Assembly: GCA_012934845.2 (NCBI GenBank)
Contig: WNNJ02003072.1
Coordinates: 1-64,000 of the forward strand
DNA from: Pomphorhynchus laevis
Lineage: Eukaryota > Acanthocephala > Palaeacanthocephala > Echinorhynchida > Pomphorhynchidae
Direction: 5' to 3'
Length of the DNA stretch: 64,000 bases
This document shows, one piece after another, positions 50,194-62,679 of this stretch. Under the pieces are notes generated by a model. That model ran no database searches, was not told the origin of the DNA, and was given only the letters and a program-made list of their open reading frames with translations. Each line of letters opens with the position of its first letter. Within the stretch, counting starts at the first letter, position 1. The position numbers were made by a program, and so were the translations under genes.

Positions 50194-50874
50194 TAAGTCA
50201 TGATTTTTAACGTTGCTTTTTCGGTGTCGCCACCTAGTTTAGTTGACTCAGACTAAACTTACAACGGGCCATCCAGCAGCATCTGACAGGGGGCTGCCCT
50301 GCTTAAGGCTGTTGCAGGCTGGAACAAGATCTATAAAGATCTACCACCTTCACTCCACGCGCTACGCGACCTAGCTATTGGCCATTACCTGGTCTCTTAA
50401 ACGTGATCACGTGAAGCAGTTAAGTCATGATTTTTAACGTTGCTTTTTCGGTGTCGCCACCTAGTTTAGTTGACTCAGACTAAACTTACAACGGGCCATC
50501 TAGCAGCATCTGACAGGGGGCTGCCCTGCTTAAGGCGGTTGCAGGCTAGAACAACATCTATAAAGATCTACCACCTTCACTCCACGCGCTACGCGACCTA
50601 GCTATTGGCCATTACCTGGTCTCTTAAACGTGATCACGTGAAGCAGTTAAGTCATGATTTTTAACGTTGCTTTTTCGGTGTCGCCACCTAGTTTAGTTGA
50701 CTCAGACTAAACTTACAACAAACCATCCAGCAGCATCTGACAGGGGGCTGCCCTGCTTAAGGCGGCTGCAGGCTGGAACAAGATCTATAAAGATCTACCA
50801 CCTTCACTCCACGCGCTACGCGACCTAGCTATTGGCCATTACCTGGTCTCTTAAACGTGATCTCGTGAAGCAGT
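50194..50874 (-). repeat. Three 227-bp tandem repeats upstream of the Naiad coding region
   Basis: Units start at 50,194, 50,421 and 50,648, each exactly 227 bp and differing at a few positions. Each contains a hairpin with agtttagt/actaaact arms around a loop with tgagtca (an AP-1-like site), a ggtg/cacc hairpin, and agatctataaagatct. The palindrome acgtgatcacgt is present in units 1 and 2 and altered in unit 3. Tandem units just before the start codon suggest promoter or 5' UTR modules; this is inferred. Confidence 0.8.
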
Positions 50875-51086
50875 TTACATTTTAAAGTGTAAACACCTTG
50901 GGATGCAAACTTCTCCCTTTTTTAAGAATTAATAAATCATGCTTGTTTGAAAATAAGAAAAAATAATCGTAAAGTCATAACCAATAATACATAGTTTCAG
51001 TATTTCTGACAGAGGTCATATTACCGGGAAACAAAGTCTACAGGTCAATAATAACATGTCAGTAGAACAAATTAAATCAGCTAACT
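50875..51086 (-). promoter_or_regulatory. Naiad 5' terminal leader
   Basis: Non-coding and closely matched by 57,111-57,322 and, in reverse complement, by 63,189-63,401. It ends at the 17-bp terminal motif (51,070-51,086), after which satellite sequence ('aaggataaaaaataacac') starts at once. Confidence 0.75.
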
Positions 51087-52706
51087 AAGGATAAAAAATA
51101 ACACAATGTCGCATTTTAAAAATTATTGATATTAATAAAGATGGTCTTATAATCAAGATTTAAGTTTTCTAAAATTTTGCAGCTAAATTTAAGCGATTTA
51201 GAAAACTGCGAATATTCAAAACTCAAACAGACAGTTAAAACCTAATCAAGATGGCTTATACTACTGATTAGTTATTCTGGCTATCTTTGACGTCTAGGAG
51301 GGACTAATAGTATGCTGATCGTTAGTGTTGACAAGTTTTTAACTTACATCAGCTATCAACATATTGCCGTATTCTCTTAAAATCAATGAGCATGTTTATC
51401 ATGCATGTTTGATGCAATCCAACTGATAGTTATGCCAAATTCTTATAAGTGAGATAAAATAACACAATGAAGCATCATTATAACGCCTGATATAAATAAA
51501 GATAATCTGGTAAACAACTTTTATATTTACTATAATTTTGCCGCTGAAATTAAGCGATTTATAAGAAATAGTATTTTTAAAAGTCAAGCAGAGAGCCAAA
51601 TCGTCATCGAGATGAATCATACCACTGATTTAGTCTTTGGACAATATTGAAGTTTAGACGTTACAAATAGTATGCTGATCGTTGACTGTTAACGTTTTTA
51701 TCTACAGCAGCTTTCAGCAGTTTTTACTTGTTTTAATCAAATGCTAGACTGTTGTTATTATGTAATCTCTGTAATACATATGACAATCTTTTAAGTAACT
51801 TAAGGAATGACACCATGACGCCACAAATGAATTGACCTTTATAAATAGAGATGGTCTGAAAGCAAGTTTTTGTTTACGAGTATTCATCAGTTCGAATTAA
51901 GCTATTTAGGGAAAATGCTAATTTTTCAAAATTTTAGCCGGCAGCCGACACGTCATTGAGATGACTCATACTACAGATTAGTGCTTTTGTTCATTTTTGA
52001 CGCTTAGAATTAACAAATATTAATCTGATCAATAAGGGCTAACAAGTTTTTGCCCAACAGCAACTTTTGACCTGTTTCAGTGAAATGCTGGACTGTTTTT
52101 ATTATGATTGTTTAATGCAATCTCACGATTCACTTCATCGTGATGCATCATACTACATATGATTACTTTTGTTCATCTTTGACGCTTAGAAGTAACAAAT
52201 AGTATTCTTATCTTTTTGGTAGACTAGTTATTACCTAAAATCAGCTTTAAAAAATGGAAGTATTCCATTGAAATTATGACTATTGTAATCACGCATGTTT
52301 GATGCAATCTTAATTCGACAACCGCCAAGGTATTTTGAAGGATAATAAAATTGCACAATAAAAGATCATTCAAACGACTGAGATATATAAAAATGATCTA
52401 ATTAGCCAGTTTTAAGTTTACTACAAATTTGCCGCAAAAATTTAGCAATTTTTAGAAAATGGTATTTTTTAAAAGTCAAGCCCACAGATGAAACGTCATC
52501 AAGTTAGACTGTACAACAGAAAAGTTCTTCCGTTCATCTTTGACGTTTTAAAGTGATTAATAGTGTGATGATCGTTAGTGTTGACCAGTAATTATGGCAC
52601 AGCAGCTTTCAAAATATTGCCGTACTCCATTAAAATCCATGACAATTGTTATCATGCTTGTTTGATGCAATTAGAATGATACACATGCCAAATTCATTTG
52701 AATAAT

Positions 52707-52732
52707 AAACTTATTATTTGAATAATAAGTTT
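52707..52732. repeat. Fold-back scar in satellite block 2
   Basis: 'aaacttattatt', 'tg', 'aataataagttt': perfect 12-bp arms. In the main array about 85 bp of satellite stands here instead. The scar recurs at 58,943-58,968. Confidence 0.85.
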
Positions 52733-53744
52733 ACTATAATTTTGCGCTAAAATTAAACAATTTATAGAAAATGCTATATTTTAAAGACCGGGCAGACCTC
52801 AAAATATAAATTAAAATAACTTATAATACAGCTTAGTGCTTTCAGTAATCATGGAAGTTTAGGCGTTACAAATAGTATGCTGATCGTTTACTCTGGACAT
52901 TTTTAATAAAACAGCAGCTTTTAAGATTTTGGCATATTTCAATGAAAATGCTAGACTCTTGTTATTACGATTGTTTAATCCAATATTAATGATATATATG
53001 ACAACCTTTTGAATATATTTAACAAATGATCTTATGACGCAACAAATGAATTGACTAATATGAATAGAGATGTCTGACATGCAAGTTTTTTGTTTACGAG
53101 AATTTAGCAGTTTGAATATTTAGAGTAAATGCTATTTGTCAAAAGTCAAGCAGGCAGCCGAAAACCTCATCGAGATAGCTCATACTACATATGAGTAATT
53201 TCGTTTATCTTTGACGGTTTTGGGTAAAATAGTATTCTGATCGTTATGTGTTTTTTCAGTTAACCGACATCAGCCTTTGACATATGGCGGATTCCATCAA
53301 AATCTGTGACCGTTTTTATGTTTAATGCATAACAATGCATGTTTTATGCAATCTAAACAAAACAAATGCCAGATTCTTAAAAAGGTTAAAAAAACCACAC
53401 AATGTCGCATTTTAACAACGACTGATATTAATAAAGATTGTCTTATAATCAAGATTTAATTTGTCTATTATTTTGCCGCTAAATTTAAGCGATTTATAAA
53501 ACTGCGATTATTCAAAACTCAAACAGACATCTAAAACGTAATCAAGATGGATCATACTACTGATGAGTTATTCTGGCTATCTTTGACGTCTAGGAGGGAC
53601 TAATAGTATGATGATCGTTAGTGTTGACAAGTTTCTAACTAACATCAGCTTTCAACATATTGCCGTATTCTCTTAAAATCAATGAGCATGTTTATCAAGC
53701 CTGTTTGATGCAATCCAACTGATAGTTATGTCAAATTCTTAAAT

Positions 53745-53768
53745 GTAAGATATTCTTAAATATCTTAC
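53745..53768. repeat. Fold-back scar at the satellite/B' junction
   Basis: 'gtaagatatt', 'ctta', 'aatatcttac': perfect 10-bp arms, flanked on both sides by direct copies of 'aaattcttaaat'. It lies just before the point where satellite meets truncated B (53,780). The scar recurs at 59,981-60,004. Confidence 0.85.
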
Positions 53769-53779
53769 AAATTCTTAAA

Positions 53780-56404
53780 TGTTGAAAAAATCGTGACGTC
53801 ACAGAACATCCGCTCATATCGTTCCGCATGCAATCCAGAACATACAATATCCAGTCTTGCTTGTACATCTCTTGTGGTGCAAGAAGATTGAAAGGACATA
53901 GACTCGGGGATTTGAGAAAGACGAGGTTCGAATCCCACATCGTGACATACTTCTGTTAATTCTTGTGCAATTATGTCCCTGATTGCGTTATGTCTGAGTG
54001 TCGATAAGCCTCCTCTGGCACAAGAGAGTGCATGACCAACACCCATTAACTCTCCACAGACGCACTGTCGTTCTTCGGTCAGGGTTGACCATCCATATCG
54101 GCAGCTTAGAGCATCGATGAATTCCAAAGGACTGAGGTGAAACCTCTCTGTCTTTAGTGGCAGTGAGCTGATCCAGGAGGACGCTCCGTTAGTTGCAGCA
54201 TGTGATATGGAATTGGCAATTCCGGGCTCCAGGGAATTAGTAATCGCTGCAAGCCTCTCATTAAATATTATTTTTCTTTTATTAGATATACCTGCTGAGA
54301 TCGAATTTTGCAGTTCATAAAGTTGCTCAGCGCTGTCAGCGCAATCAAACGCTCTACACATTTCTAAAGATCCCTGGAACTCAACTTGATTGTTAAACAA
54401 GGGATCAAAGATACCAAGGCCTCCTAGCTTTAGCGGCGAAGAAATAATTGTGATCCACTTCGCGTCGAGCGGAAATTTAGTAAGGACTGGTACGAGTGAC
54501 TGAAAGATCGCATTGTGCAGATCCAACAAGCTTTCTGGTCTGCACTCAATCAGCCGGAGGTAATGTGTCCATCTGAACTGCACTGAATGAACCAAACCAG
54601 TGAATGCAACGTGTGGATCAAATAGGGCTACCTCCTTTAGTCGATCGACGACAGATATCCATGCGTTACATCTTTCGGTGGTGTGCTCAGAAACGAATAT
54701 TTCAGTGCCAATGGGCACTTCAAGTGTTATCAACCCGGTAGTGTAATTCGATACTCCAGCCAGGGATAAAGGCATATCGAACCGTTTGTGAGATAGCATC
54801 TTTGTTTTGGAGGCATTCACATTGTATCCATAAAGGGGACACTTGTTTGTGAGAATATCCCAGACCTTTTGGATGTCTTCACTACTGCCGACAAAAGTTG
54901 AGTCATCGGCGTACCACTTTTGAACAATTCGAGGAACATTTCGCTGGATGTAATCGATGAGTGGTAGAGTGGACATAGCATACGCAGGCATTGCCAAGGG
55001 ATCTCCCTGAGTAAATCCCTCCATCGAGGCTATTGTATCTCCACCTAAATAGAGCATTGCTGGTGATTTATAAACATTCTGCAGGGCTACCGTAAGCGCT
55101 GGACTAGTATAATTGATGTTATGGAGTGCGGTAGCTCGATTGATGGTGTTAAATGCGTTAGAAGCGTCGACAGCAAGCAGGCATTGATCACTGTTCATAA
55201 AATAGGCGTCTCGTAATGATCGCACAGCATATTCAATTCCAGATTTCTGAGATGCAGCTAATTGGAGAACACCTGCAGCCTCCATCAGATCCATTTTGAT
55301 TATACTCAATAACGTGCGGCAGATGATTCGTCTCGAGACTTCACAAATTCCTATCGGTCTAATTCCACCTGCATTTTTCCGAATTGCGACGAGTCTACAC
55401 CCAGTAAACGCGTCTAGTGAGCCCATAGGTAAATTTTTACTCGCAATACTGATGGCTAGGTCAGCGAGGGAACGTGCCAGATTGCGAGAGTCTGCTCCAA
55501 AACATGTAAGGAATCTTCGCCAGGATTGTGCATCGACCCCCGAAGGTCCTGCACTTCCATGAGTTCGTCGACAAGCATTGATAATGTGATCTTCGCTGAT
55601 CTCTAAAAAACGAACCGGGTGGTAATTACGTGTTGTGATTGGAACTGTTAGTAGGGCTTCTTTATTAATTGGTTCGGCCTTTGGGTGTAATTCCTGTAAT
55701 AATTGCTTTACCGATTTACCATCTACGATGTCGCTATGAGACAGCAGACCGGCCACCAGTTCCCCTGACAATGTAGCAGATCCTGCCGCGAGTTTACCTG
55801 CAGTCATCAAATTTATGTAGCTTCTTTTCCAATCTAAAGCAGTCAGTGGTGGACTATTTGAGATTACGTTTTGTTGCAAATACATTGCCTCTTCAAATAA
55901 TTCATCCACTTTGGATTCCGACCAAAGTTTCAGTCGACGTTCAATCGTTTTCCGAATCGCTAAGATCTTTCTTGTTCGTATTTTTTGAAGGCTTAGTTGT
56001 GAGAATACAGTAGCGTCTTTTAGGGCATCCAAATGCTCCGAATTTGCTGCTTTCGAGTAAAAACCTGCCAAGATCCTTACGAACTGATTACTAGCGTTAC
56101 ACAGGGGCAGACACAAGTGGTTGGGTCTCCATTGACAAACCACTTCATATATTGTCGAGCGAGTCGGTAAAGTGTTCGATTTTTTTTGCGTGCTAAGAGA
56201 CTTGTCCTCATGTTGTTCGGCATTAACTTCAGTGTTCGGTACTTGAGAGTGGCTACGTGATACTTGGGAACGATTACCACAGTCGTTGGCTCTGCAGTTG
56301 GTGCATGTAGTACGATTCTTCGCACATCGACAGCCCTTGCATTTTGCGGCTGGTCCATTGCAGGTGCAACAAAGAATTTGCGTCGATGGTTTCCCTCGAG
56401 GCAT
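53780..56404 (-). pseudogene. B': copy of element B lacking its last ~110 residues
   Basis: Nearly identical to B from the ATG at 56,404 through the cysteine cluster, RT (YADD kept) and knuckle into the nuclease. It is cut right after 'CDVTIFST'. The open frame then runs a few codons into satellite sequence ('FKNL'). The conserved C-terminal tail after the nuclease DV block is missing, so a working nuclease is doubtful. It differs from B by Gly-to-Glu in the 'LGVPIGT' block and Lys-to-Asn in 'AITKSLEP'. The truncated end coincides with a rearrangement junction, not with a 3' tail, so it was lost by rearrangement. Confidence 0.88.
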
Positions 56405-56550
56405 TGTAATTGTAATTATTGTATGCAGTTAAATATTGTATGTTATTTATTGTATGTTATTTTATTGTATGTTTATCAGAAACCAATTTTTTTAAATTAT
56501 AGTAAATAATTAAAAAAATTATTTAATAATAATAATAATTACTTCAATAA
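56405..56550 (-). promoter_or_regulatory. B' 5' leader
   Basis: Same as 49,942-50,087, including the 'tattgtatgttat' repeats and the TAA run, with the same junction to Naiad sequence. Confidence 0.65.
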
Positions 56551-56648
56551 AAAAAATCACAAACTATACAATTTTTTCTGTTACATTTAAAAGATCTAAA
56601 ATTGAAATCATTGATACTTATGTATTTTTCCAATATTGTTAAGTACAT
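56551..56648 (-). pseudogene. Second copy of the cut-off Naiad coding start
   Basis: Duplicate of 50,088-50,185 at an offset of 6,463 bp, carried along by the segmental duplication. It does not continue into a nuclease domain. Confidence 0.75.
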
Positions 56649-56656
56649 GTAACTTT

Positions 56657-57110
56657 TAAGTCATGATTTTTAACGTTGCTTTTTCGGTGTCGCCACCTAG
56701 TTTAGTTGACTCAGACTAAACTTACAACGGGCCATCTAGCAGCATCTGACAGGGGGCTGCCCTGCTTAAGGCGGTTGCAGGCTAGAACAACATCTATAAA
56801 GATCTACCACCTTCACTCCACGCGCTACGCGACCTAGCTATTGGCCATTACCTGGTCTCTTAAACGTGATCACGTGAAGCAGTTAAGTCATGATTTTTAA
56901 CGTTGCTTTTTCGGTGTCGCCACCTAGTTTAGTTGACTCAGACTAAACTTACAACAAACCATCCAGCAGCATCTGACAGGGGGCTGCCCTGCTTAAGGCG
57001 GTTGCAGGCTGGAACAAGATCTATAAAGATCTACCACCTTCACTCCACGCGCTACGCGACCTAGCTATTGGCCATTACCTGGTCTCTTAAACGTGATCTC
57101 GTGAAGCAGT
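56657..57110 (-). repeat. Two 227-bp Naiad leader repeats
   Basis: Units at 56,657-56,883 and 56,884-57,110. By their diagnostic bases ('gccatctagcagc' then 'aaccatccagcag') they match the second and third units of the 50,194 array, so the first unit was lost or never present. Confidence 0.85.
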
Positions 57111-57322
57111 TTACATTTTAAAGTGTAAACACCTTGGGATGCAAACTTCTCCCTTTTTTAAGAATTAATAAATCATGCTTGTTTGAAAATAAGAAAAAAT
57201 AATCGTAAAGTCATAACCAATAATACATAGTTTCAGTATTTCTGACAGAGGTCATATTACCGGGAAACAAAGTCTACAGGTCAATAATAACATGTCAGTA
57301 GAACAAATTAAATCAGCTAACT
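57111..57322 (-). promoter_or_regulatory. Duplicate of the Naiad 5' terminal leader
   Basis: Same as 50,875-51,086, ending in the same 17-bp motif and the same satellite junction. Confidence 0.75.
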
Positions 57323-60015
57323 AAGGATAAAAAATAACACAATGTCGCATTTTAAAAATTATTGATATTAATAAAGATGGTCTTATAATCAAGATTTAAG
57401 TTTTCTAAAATTTTGCAGCTAAATTTAAGCGATTTAGAAAACTGCGAATATTCAAAACTCAAACAGACAGTTAAAACCTAATCAAGATGGCTTATACTAC
57501 TGATTAGTTATTCTGGCTATCTTTGACGTCTAGGAGGGACTAATAGTATGCTGATCGTTAGTGTTGACAAGTTTTTAACTTACATCAGCTATCAACATAT
57601 TGCCGTATTCTCTTAAAATCAATGAGCATGTTTATCATGCATGTTTGATGCAATCCAACTGATAGTTATGCCAAATTCTTATAAGTGAGATAAAATAACA
57701 CAATGAAGCATCATTATAACGCCTGATATAAATAAAGATAATCTGGTAAACAACTTTTATATTTACTATAATTTTGCCGCTGAAATTAAGCGATTTATAA
57801 GAAATAGTATTTTTAAAAGTCAAGCAGAGAGCCAAATCGTCATCGAGATGAATCATACCACTGATTTAGTCTTTGGACAATATTGAAGTTTAGACGTTAC
57901 AAATAGTATGCTGATCGTTGACTGTTAACGTTTTTATCTACAGCAGCTTTCAGCATTTTTAACTTGTTTTAATCAAATGCTAGACTGTTGTTATTATGTA
58001 ATCTCTGTAATACATATGACAATCTTTTAAGTAACTTAAGGAATGACACCATGACGCCACAAATGAATTGACCTTTATAAATAGAGATGGTCTGAAAGCA
58101 AGTTTTTGTTTACGAGTATTCATCAGTTCGAATTAAGCTATTTAGGGAAAATGCTAATTTTTCAAAATTTTAGCCGGCAGCCGACACGTCATTGAGATGA
58201 CTCATACTACAGATTAGTGCTTTTGTTCATTTTTGACGCTTAGAATTAACAAATATTAATCTGATCAATAAGGGCTAACAAGTTTTTGCCCAACAGCAAC
58301 TTTTGACCTGTTTCAGTGAAATGCTGGACTGTTTTTATTATGATTGTTTAATGCAATCTCACGATTCACTTCATCGTGATGCATCATACTACATATGATT
58401 ACTTTTGTTCATCTTTGACGCTTAGAAGTAACAAATAGTATTCATATCTTTTTGGTAGACTAGTTATTACCTAAAATCAGCTTTAAAAAATGGAAGTATT
58501 CCATTGAAATTATGACTATTGTAATCACGCATGTTTGATGCAATCTTAATTCGACAACCGCCAAGGTATTTTGAAGGATAATAAAATTGCACAATAAAAG
58601 ATCATTCAAACGACTGAGATATATAAAAATGATCTAATTAGCCAGTTTTAAGTTTACTACAAATTTGCCGCAAAAATTTAGCAATTTTTAGAAAATGGTA
58701 TTTTTTAAAAGTCAAGCCCACAGATGAAACGTCATCAAGTTAGACTGTACAACAGAAAAGTTCTTCCGTTCATCTTTGACGTTTTAAAGTGATTAATAGT
58801 GTGATGATCGTTAGTGTTGACCAGTAATTATGGCACAGCAGCTTTCAAAATATTGCCGTACTCCATTAAAATCCATGACAATTGTTATCATGCTTGTTTG
58901 ATGCAATTAGAATGATACACATGCCAAATTCATTTGAATAATAAACTTATTATTTGAATAATAAGTTTACTATAATTTTGCGCTAAAATTAAACAATTTA
59001 TAGAAAATGCTATATTTTAAAGACCGGGCAGACCTCAAAATATAAATTAAAATAACTTATAATACAGCTTAGTGCTTTCAGTAATCATGGAAGTTTAGGC
59101 GTTACAAATAGTATGCTGATCGTTTACTCTGGACATTTTTAATAAAACAGCAGCTTTTAAGATTTTGGCATATTTCAATGAAAATGCTAGACTCTTGTTA
59201 TTACGATTGTTTAATCCAATATTAATGATATATATGACAACCTTTTGAATATATTTAACAAATGATCTTATGACGCAACAAATGAATTGACTAATATGAA
59301 TAGAGATGTCTGACATGCAAGTTTTTTGTTTACGAGAATTTAGCAGTTTGAATATTTAGAGTAAATGCTATTTGTCAAAAGTCAAGCAGGCAGCCGAAAA
59401 CCTCATCGAGATAGCTCATACTACATATGAGTAATTTCGTTTATCTTTGACGGTTTTGGGTAAAATAGTATTCTGATCGTTATGTGTTTTTTCAGTTAAC
59501 CGACATCAGCCTTTGACATATGGCGGATTCCATCAAAATCTGTGACCGTTTTTATGTTTAATGCATAACAATGCATGTTTTATGCAATCTAAACAAAACA
59601 AATGCCAGATTCTTAAAAAGGTTAAAAAAACCACACAATGTCGCATTTTAACAACGACTGATATTAATAAAGATTGTCTTATAATCAAGATTTAATTTGT
59701 CTATTATTTTGCCGCTAAATTTAAGCGATTTATAAAACTGCGATTATTCAAAACTCAAACAGACATCTAAAACGTAATCAAGATGGATCATACTACTGAT
59801 GAGTTATTCTGGCTATCTTTGACGTCTAGGAGGGACTAATAGTATGATGATCGTTAGTGTTGACAAGTTTCTAACTAACATCAGCTTTCAACATATTGCC
59901 GTATTCTCTTAAAATCAATGAGCATGTTTATCAAGCCTGTTTGATGCAATCCAACTGATAGTTATGTCAAATTCTTAAATGTAAGATATTCTTAAATATC
60001 TTACAAATTCTTAAA
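57323..60015. repeat. Satellite block 3 (duplicate of block 2)
   Basis: Matches 51,087-53,779 nearly base for base at +6,236, including the fold-back scars at 58,943-58,968 and 59,981-60,004. A few single-base differences exist, for example near 57,957 and 58,443. Confidence 0.92.
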
Positions 60016-62674
60016 TGTTGAAAAAATCGTGACGTCACAGAACATCCGCTCATATCGTTCCGCATGCAATCCAGAACATACAATATCCAGTCTTGCTTGT
60101 ACATCTCTTGTGGTGCAAGAAGATTGAAAGGACATAGACTCGGGGATTTGAGAAAGACGAGGTTCGAATCCCACATCGTGACATACTTCTGTTAATTCTT
60201 GTGCAATTATGTCCCTGATTGCGTTATGTCTGAGTGTCGGTAAGCCTCCTCTGGCGCAAGAGAGTGCATGACCAACACCCATTAACTCTCCACAGACGCA
60301 CTGTCGTTCTTCGGTCAGGGTTGACCATCCATATCGGCAGCTTAGAGCATCGATGAATTCCAAAGGACTGAGGTGAAACCTCTCTGTCTTTAGTGGCAGT
60401 GAGCTGATCCAGGAGGACGCTCCGTTAGTTGCAGCATGTGATATGGAATTGGCAATTCCGGGCTCCAGGGACTTAGTAATCGCTGCAAGCCTCTCATTAA
60501 ATATTATTTTTCTTTTATTAGATATACCTGCTGAGATCGAATTTTGCAGTTCATAAAGTTGCTCAGCGCTGTCAGCGCAATCAAACGCTCTACACATTTC
60601 TAAAGATCCCTGGAACTCAACTTGATTGTTAAACAAGGGATCAAAGATACCAAGGCCTCCTAGCTTTAGCGGCGAAGAAATAATTGTGATCCACTTCGCG
60701 TCGAGCGGAAATTTAGTAAGGACTGGTACGAGTGACTGAAAGATCGCATTGTGCAGATCCAACAAGCTTTCTGGTCTGCACTCAATCAGCCGGAGGTAAT
60801 GTGTCCATCTGAACTGCACTGAATGAACCAAACCAGTGAATGCAACGTGTGGATCAAATAGGGCTACCTCCTTTAGTCGATCGACGACAGATATCCATGC
60901 GTTACATCTTTCGGTGGTGTGCTCAGAAACGAATATTTCAGTGCCAATGGGCACTTCAAGTGTTATCAACCCGGTAGTGTAATTCGATACTCCAGCCAGG
61001 GATAAAGGCATATCGAACCGTTTGTGAGATAGCATCTTTGTTTTGGAGGCATTCACATTGTATCCATAAAGGGGACACTTGTTTGTGAGAATATCCCAGA
61101 CCTTTTGGATGTCTTCACTACTGCCGACAAAAGTTGAGTCATCGGCGTACCACTTTTGAACAATTCGAGGAACATTTCGCTGGATGTAATCGATGAGTGG
61201 TAGAGTGGACATAGCATACGCAGGCATTGCCAAGGGATCTCCCTGAGTAAATCCCTCCATCGAGGCTATTGTATCTCCACCTAAATAGAGCATTGCTGGT
61301 GATTTATAAACATTCTGCAGGGCTACCGTAAGCGCTGGACTAGTATAATTGATGTTATGGAGTGCGGTAGCTCGATTGATGGTGTTAAATGCGTTAGAAG
61401 CGTCGACAGCAAGCAGGCATTGATCACTGTTCATAAAATAGGCGTCTCGTAATGATCGCACAGCATATTCAATTCCAGATTTCTGAGATGCAGCTAATTG
61501 GAGAACACCTGCAGCCTCCATCAGATCCATTTTGATTATACTCAATAACGTGCGGCAGATGATTCGTCTCGAGACTTCACAAATTCCTATCGGTCTAATT
61601 CCACCTGCATTTTTCCGAATTGCGACGAGTCTACACCCAGTAAACGCGTCTAGTGAGCCCATAGGTAAATTTTTACTCGCAATACTGATGGCTAGGTCAG
61701 CGAGGGAACGTGCCAGATTGCGAGAGTCTGCTCCAAAACATGTAAGGAATCTTCGCCAGGATTGTGCATCGACCCCCGAAGGTCCTGCACTTCCATGAGT
61801 TCGTCGACAAGCATTGATAATGTGATCTTCGCTGATCTCTAAAAAACGAACCGGGTGGTAATTACGTGTTGTGATTGGAACTGTTAGTAGGGCTTCTTTA
61901 TTAATTGGTTCGGCCTTTGGGTGTAATTCCTGTAATAATTGCTTTACCGATTTACCATCTACGATGTCGCTATGAGACAGCAGACCGGCCACCAGTTCCC
62001 CTGACAATGTAGCAGATCCTGCCGCGAGTTTACCTGCAGTCATCAAATTTATGTAGCTTCTTTTCCAATCTAAAGCAGTCAGTGGTGGACTATTTGAGAT
62101 TACGTTTTGTTGCAAATACATTGCCTCTTCAAATAATTCATCCACTTTGGATTCCGACCAAAGTTTCAGTCGACGTTCAATCGTTTTCCGAATCGCTAAG
62201 ATCTTTCTTGTTCGTATTTTTTGAAGGCTTAGTTGTGAGAATACAGTAGCGTCTTTTAGGGTAAGACGCTACTGTATTTTAGGGTAAAATTCGGAGCATC
62301 CAAATGCTCCGAATTTGCTGCTTTAGAGTAAAAACCTACCAAGATCCTTACGAACTGATTACTAGCGTTACACAGGGGCAGACACAAGTGGTTGGGTCTC
62401 CATTGACAAACCACTTCATATATTGTCGAGCGAGTCGGTAAGGTGTTCGATTTTTTTGCGTGCTAAGAGACTTGTCCTCATGTTGTTCGGCATTAACTTC
62501 GGTGTTCGGTACTTGAGAGTGGCTACGTGATACTTGGGAACGATTACCACAGTCGTTGGCTCTGCAGTTGGTGCATGTAGTACGATTCTTCGCACATCGA
62601 CAGCCCTTGCATTTTGCGGCTGGTCCATTGCAGGTGCAACAAAGAATTTGCGTCGATGGTTTCCCTCGAGGCAT
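60016..62674 (-). pseudogene. B'': third copy of element B, truncated and frameshifted
   Basis: Same truncated end as B' and the same Gly-to-Glu change, so it derives from B'. It has Ser-to-Pro before the 'LRHN' block and lacks B's C-terminal tail. Two further lesions lie in the N-terminal third: one T missing from a run of eight near 62,450, and a 34-bp templated insertion at 62,262-62,295. Downstream of them the frame is open and RT motifs including YADD are intact. At its ATG (62,674) the B leader is replaced almost at once by plus-strand Naiad sequence, so its promoter region is gone. Confidence 0.88.
62262..62295. repeat. 34-bp templated insertion inside B''
   Basis: Relative to B and B', 34 bp are added after 'gtcttttaggg'. 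They contain an inverted copy of the adjacent 'tacagtagcgtctta', a direct copy of 'ttttaggg', and an inverted copy of 'atgctccgaat' from the other side. Both flanks served as template. Confidence 0.85.
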
Positions 62675-62679
62675 TGTAA

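Larger units (their letters stand above)
37311..51086 (-). mobile_element. Naiad-type Penelope-like element, split by a 9.9-kb retrotransposon nest
   Basis: Read on the minus strand, the parts come in this order: 5' leader (50,875-51,086), three 227-bp repeats, start of the coding region with a cysteine cluster (50,088-50,185), an interruption (about 40,194-50,087), GIY-YIG nuclease, linker, Penelope-type RT, 3' region. An N-terminal GIY-YIG instead of a C-terminal one is the permuted order described for the Chlamys/Naiad clade of Penelope-like elements. The plus-strand copy at 63,637-64,000 shows the coding sequence running uninterrupted across the insertion point, which proves that the two halves belong together. 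The 17-bp string aattaaatcagctaact marks both outer ends (37,311 and 51,070). The element is inactive: besides the insertion it has roughly four further breaks. Satellite DNA lies directly beyond the high-coordinate end. Confidence 0.85.
51087..53779. repeat. Satellite block 2 (same family and orientation as the main array)
   Basis: Matches the main array from the 'aaggataaaaaataacac' position of a unit through more than one full unit. It has private changes, including a small deletion repaired by a fold-back insertion at 52,707-52,732. It ends in a fold-back at 53,745-53,768 and then joins a truncated B copy at 53,780. The match and shared orientation show that the Naiad landed in or beside this satellite. 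Confidence 0.9.
53780..60015. repeat. 6,236-bp segmental tandem duplication unit (B', Naiad 5' region, satellite)
   Basis: Matching points in this block and the next are 6,236 bp apart throughout (for example 57,635 versus 51,399 for satellite, 60,001 versus 53,765 at the B junction). The copies differ by scattered single bases. The upstream block from B to satellite has the same content, but B is complete there and three 227-bp repeats are present instead of two, giving an offset of 6,463 (exactly 227 more). The second satellite/B junction is identical to the first, so the later copy arose by duplication or unequal exchange, not by a new insertion. Confidence 0.92.

Noticed and set aside
37311-51086. 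17-bp end repeats as a target-site duplication
   Set aside because: The same string also lies at the internal join of the plus-strand tandem (63,189), where no host flank exists, so it belongs to the element.
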